A DNA stretch of 64,000 nt from Verrucomicrobiota bacterium (GTDB lineage: Bacteria > Verrucomicrobiota > Verrucomicrobiia > Verrucomicrobiales > Akkermansiaceae). This document shows positions 63,301-64,000 of the stretch, one piece after another. Below the pieces are notes generated by a model, which saw only the letters and a program-made list of their open reading frames with translations, searched no databases and was not told where the DNA came from. The translations under genes and the position numbers were made by a program. Positions within the stretch are counted from its first letter, which is position 1, and every line of letters starts with the position of its first letter. The DNA lies in assembly GCA_004294095.1 (NCBI GenBank), contig RDZR01000027.1, forward strand, positions 17,248 to 81,247, read 5' to 3'.

Positions 63301-63532
63301 CTCAAATAATTTCACCCTACGCTTCGCGAAACGCAAGGATGCCGCCGAAATCGGACTCATCTACCAGTTAGAAAAATCCAACGACCTCACCCCAACAAAC
63401 TGGCAAGAAATCACGATCAGCGAATCATCGCGGCAACCCCTCGACGCACTATATGACATCATCGAAGCCAACATCCCAAGCTCAGGCAGCGCGGAATTTT
63501 TACGGATGAAAATAACCGCCCCAAATCCCTGA
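60398..63532 (+). CDS. large secreted protein with degenerate C25-peptidase-like, Fn3 and Ig-like domains
   Basis: 1044 residues with signal MPLKSILCILLASCAHLLTLRAE. A first Fn3-like domain covers about 35-115. About 120-480 resembles the gingipain/C25 fold (VLIGHVPVPYSG, PADLYYGDLDATWEDEG, LMAYGDGGGTY, VFFSLFGSYFGDWDNENNLL, GIHIALMGDPALRLH), but the catalytic His (normally in GHG) reads YGDGG and the Cys reads LFGSYF, so it is probably inactive. A second Fn3 (about 485-580, TLTWQPSTDASVSGYHIYRAAS) and a putative Ig-like He_PIG domain (LPPGLSLNFTTGEITGTPLIAG) come next, then a LamG-like region. No PEP-CTERM tail is seen. Possibly adhesive or carbohydrate-binding. Confidence 0.78.
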   Translation: MPLKSILCILLASCAHLLTLRAETNAQHAVAASSLALNDPPRLVLQWPARADATEYKIFRRLPGSTSWPLPIHEITSDAAPNTGWTDFSVAAGTIYEYRIMCTTTSAAIVAYSHLWAGLDAPIVESRGSLILCIDRTIRGGIAPELKRYEMDLIGDGWKIHKHYVPRALVGQPGWKEAVVATRQLILNTVAADSDVRGVVLIGHVPVPYSGRFVAPDGHPDHSGAWPADLYYGDLDATWEDEGVSIGATRPENQNAAGDGKFDSGGIPTTNGVELMIGRIDLSRMPAFGLSETALLKRYFDKNHNFRHGATISQRRGLIDSNIGPQLSGKHSATAHRSFSALFGADQVVEADLLTTLASQSYLMAYGDGGGTYTSSVGVANTNQFAAAAPQAVFFSLFGSYFGDWDNENNLLRAPLAAAGHGLTSAWNGRPYWSYHPMGMGAPIGLVAREAQNNEPFLNYQSPSSTGVRGIHIALMGDPALRLHPFPPPRDLQITGSGPSTTLTWQPSTDASVSGYHIYRAASQKGPYTRVTGVPATASIPDGQPIVATNFIDATLGANLGSFYQVRAVKREISSTGSYYQMSQGIFSNNLPADLPQIEPGQYAAGDEQKPFYFRVLIDGTFSSIAQVSGQLPPGLSLNFTTGEITGTPLIAGIYEFELQANGPAGMGGSESILLEILSLPFLVVHEPFDYPAGSQSLANRNGGTGWSSTWGTALNDVAASDMSYQTPPHLLKTSGLSASIRNNVASFRNLPATYDNGTIWLSAILRMSHASGGWGGLSLFDGGGERLFVGQRNGSSVWGMERAGSGTINSLTPTSETAFVVLKLVLSQGPDDVFLWINPSLVNEPSEATAFKLENTSDFQFNRIRLMHGKGSGRTMTVDEIRLARSFFEIAPTQNPLAAFRALHGLTMDGSEDLQSPASDDVANLTKFAFHMIGSNSGQRESLPMPNRNPITPGRLGGLPIIEHQPSSNNFTLRFAKRKDAAEIGLIYQLEKSNDLTPTNWQEITISESSRQPLDALYDIIEANIPSSGSAEFLRMKITAPNP

Positions 63533-63620
63533 GCCATTTTCATGTCAGTCTTTTTCTACATATGAGACTCGTGCATTACTCTACCAGCCGCCCTGTTTCG
63601 ATGATTTCTCGTAACTACAA

Positions 63621-63683
63621 CCCGAACCTCGCGTTCAACGCTCGCCCTCGCTGGTAGGGGTGCATGCGCTTTGACGTTGTGCC
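63621..63683 (+). other. attC-like recombination site at a second locus
   Basis: In plus-strand sense CCCGAAC (R''-like) is followed by CTCGCGTTCAACGCTCGCCC, a hairpin-forming core, and TTTGACGTTGTGCC (R'-like, one base off GTTRRRY). It aligns along its length with attC site 4 and with the R' half of site 1, 31 kb away. An ATG follows 6 bp later, as in the cassette array. Confidence 0.65.
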
Positions 63684-63688
63684 AGAAA

Positions 63689-63862
63689 ATGGAAGAATTC
63701 CCGCAGAGCTATCGTTTTTACCGCCCGATCTTCTGGAAGAACGAAGACGATTACTACGAGTATTCTCAGGGCGGCACTGCAAACATCGTTCGGGTTTGTG
63801 GCAGGTTCTTTATTTTGACAGCCAATCACTGTTTCGCGAAGAGCCGTGAAGGTTGGTGCCTA
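63689..63862 (+). pseudogene. 5' fragment of trypsin-like serine protease gene, interrupted by an IS630-type element
   Basis: Translation from the ATG at 63689 gives MEEFPQSYRFYRPIFWKNED, then YYEYSQGGTANIVRVCGRFFILTANHCFAKSREGW. GTAN-IVRV-GRFFILTANHC is the start of a trypsin-fold domain, with the catalytic histidine in TANHC. The frame hits a stop just beyond, where IS630-like sequence begins on the other strand. The 3' remainder would lie past the element. The exact end of the fragment is approximate. Confidence 0.6.
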
Positions 63863-63876
63863 GTATCTTGTAACTT

Positions 63877-64000
63877 TTAAAGTTTCGGATAAAGGCGAGT
63901 AAGTTTAATTCTGGCGTTTTCATTGGTGAAGCGCCAATGAATCGGTGCTCCGCGGGTATTGCGTGCCGTTTCCCAGGCGGCGACTTCGATTCTCAGGCGC
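63877..64000 (-). mobile_element. IS630-family transposase, C-terminal fragment cut by window edge
   Basis: A minus-strand reading from the right edge gives RLRIEVAAWETARNTRGAPIHWRFTNENARIKLTRLYPKL and a TAA stop at 63877. The WExxRN...WRFTxxxARIKLxRLYP ending is characteristic of IS630-family transposases. Only about 40 residues are in the window; the DDE core lies to the right. IS630 elements insert at TA; candidate TA sites are at 63861-63866. Confidence 0.75.

Noticed and set aside
1-64000. tRNA or rRNA genes, CRISPR arrays, prophage
   Set aside because: No rRNA stretches, no cloverleaf with intact T-loop GTTCRANNC at a gap, no phage structural genes and no CRISPR repeats were noticed in the gaps; computational scans (tRNAscan, Infernal) would be needed to exclude small ncRNAs.

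Overview
The window most resembles a chromosomal segment of a Verrucomicrobiota bacterium, probably Verrucomicrobiales. This is inferred from a PEP-CTERM sorting tail, very large secreted proteins (CotH kinase type and C25-peptidase-like), DUF4956/VTC and prepilin-type proteins, mixed GC near 50-55%, and family-level impressions of the proteins. No rRNA or tRNA gene was seen, so the assignment is tentative.

Layout. 1-1480: the 3' part of an iron-type ABC substrate-binding protein and a lipoprotein-like gene, both on the minus strand. 1780-11204: a tightly coupled seven-gene plus-strand operon (HMG-CoA reductase, UbiA prenyltransferase, PEP-utilising phosphotransferase, BtaA-like aminocarboxypropyl transferase, VTE5/dolichol-kinase-like CTP-dependent kinase, GNAT, OleC-like AMP ligase). 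It looks like an isoprenoid or modified-lipid pathway that I cannot match to a described one, and it is the best candidate here for a new system. 11273-17343: ordinary genes (EEP phosphatase/nuclease, a possible ssDNA-binding protein, accA, two Gfo/Idh/MocA oxidoreductases, RluD-type pseudouridine synthase). 17568-22804: a complete urease operon (small His-rich membrane protein, ureA-B-C-E-F-G-D).

23193-30075: a secreted CotH-kinase protein facing a minus-strand group of VTC polyphosphate-polymerase, DUF4956 and pseudopilin genes, with an FAD monooxygenase between. 30231-32957: a small gene-cassette array with four attC-like sites and four minus-strand cassette genes but no integrase in view (a CALIN-type array). 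33107-38531: a SHOCT protein, lysA, and clpX-clpP-tig. 38633-41312: a three-gene type III polyketide cluster (methyltransferase, FAD oxidoreductase, type III PKS). 41325-43390: a zinc/manganese-type ABC transporter. 43499-45862: a PmtA-like methyltransferase and two unrecognised proteins, one with a long coiled coil.

45927-52852: a LacI-family regulator divergent from a complete seven-gene Nit1C (MSMEG_0572 to sll0787) cluster, known from other bacteria for cyanide-nitrogen assimilation. This block is GC-richer than its surroundings and lacks a hexamer (GTTAGA/TCTAAC) that is strongly enriched in most of the rest of the window, so it was probably acquired. 52999-63532: UvrD/PcrA helicase, a PEP-CTERM protein with a clear terminator, a Tat-exported berberine-bridge-type oxidase, SOUL lipoprotein, TPR protein, a pseudo-DegP lipoprotein and a 1044-residue secreted protein. 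63621-64000: a fifth complete attC-like site, followed by a trypsin-like gene cut by an IS630-type element running off the right edge.
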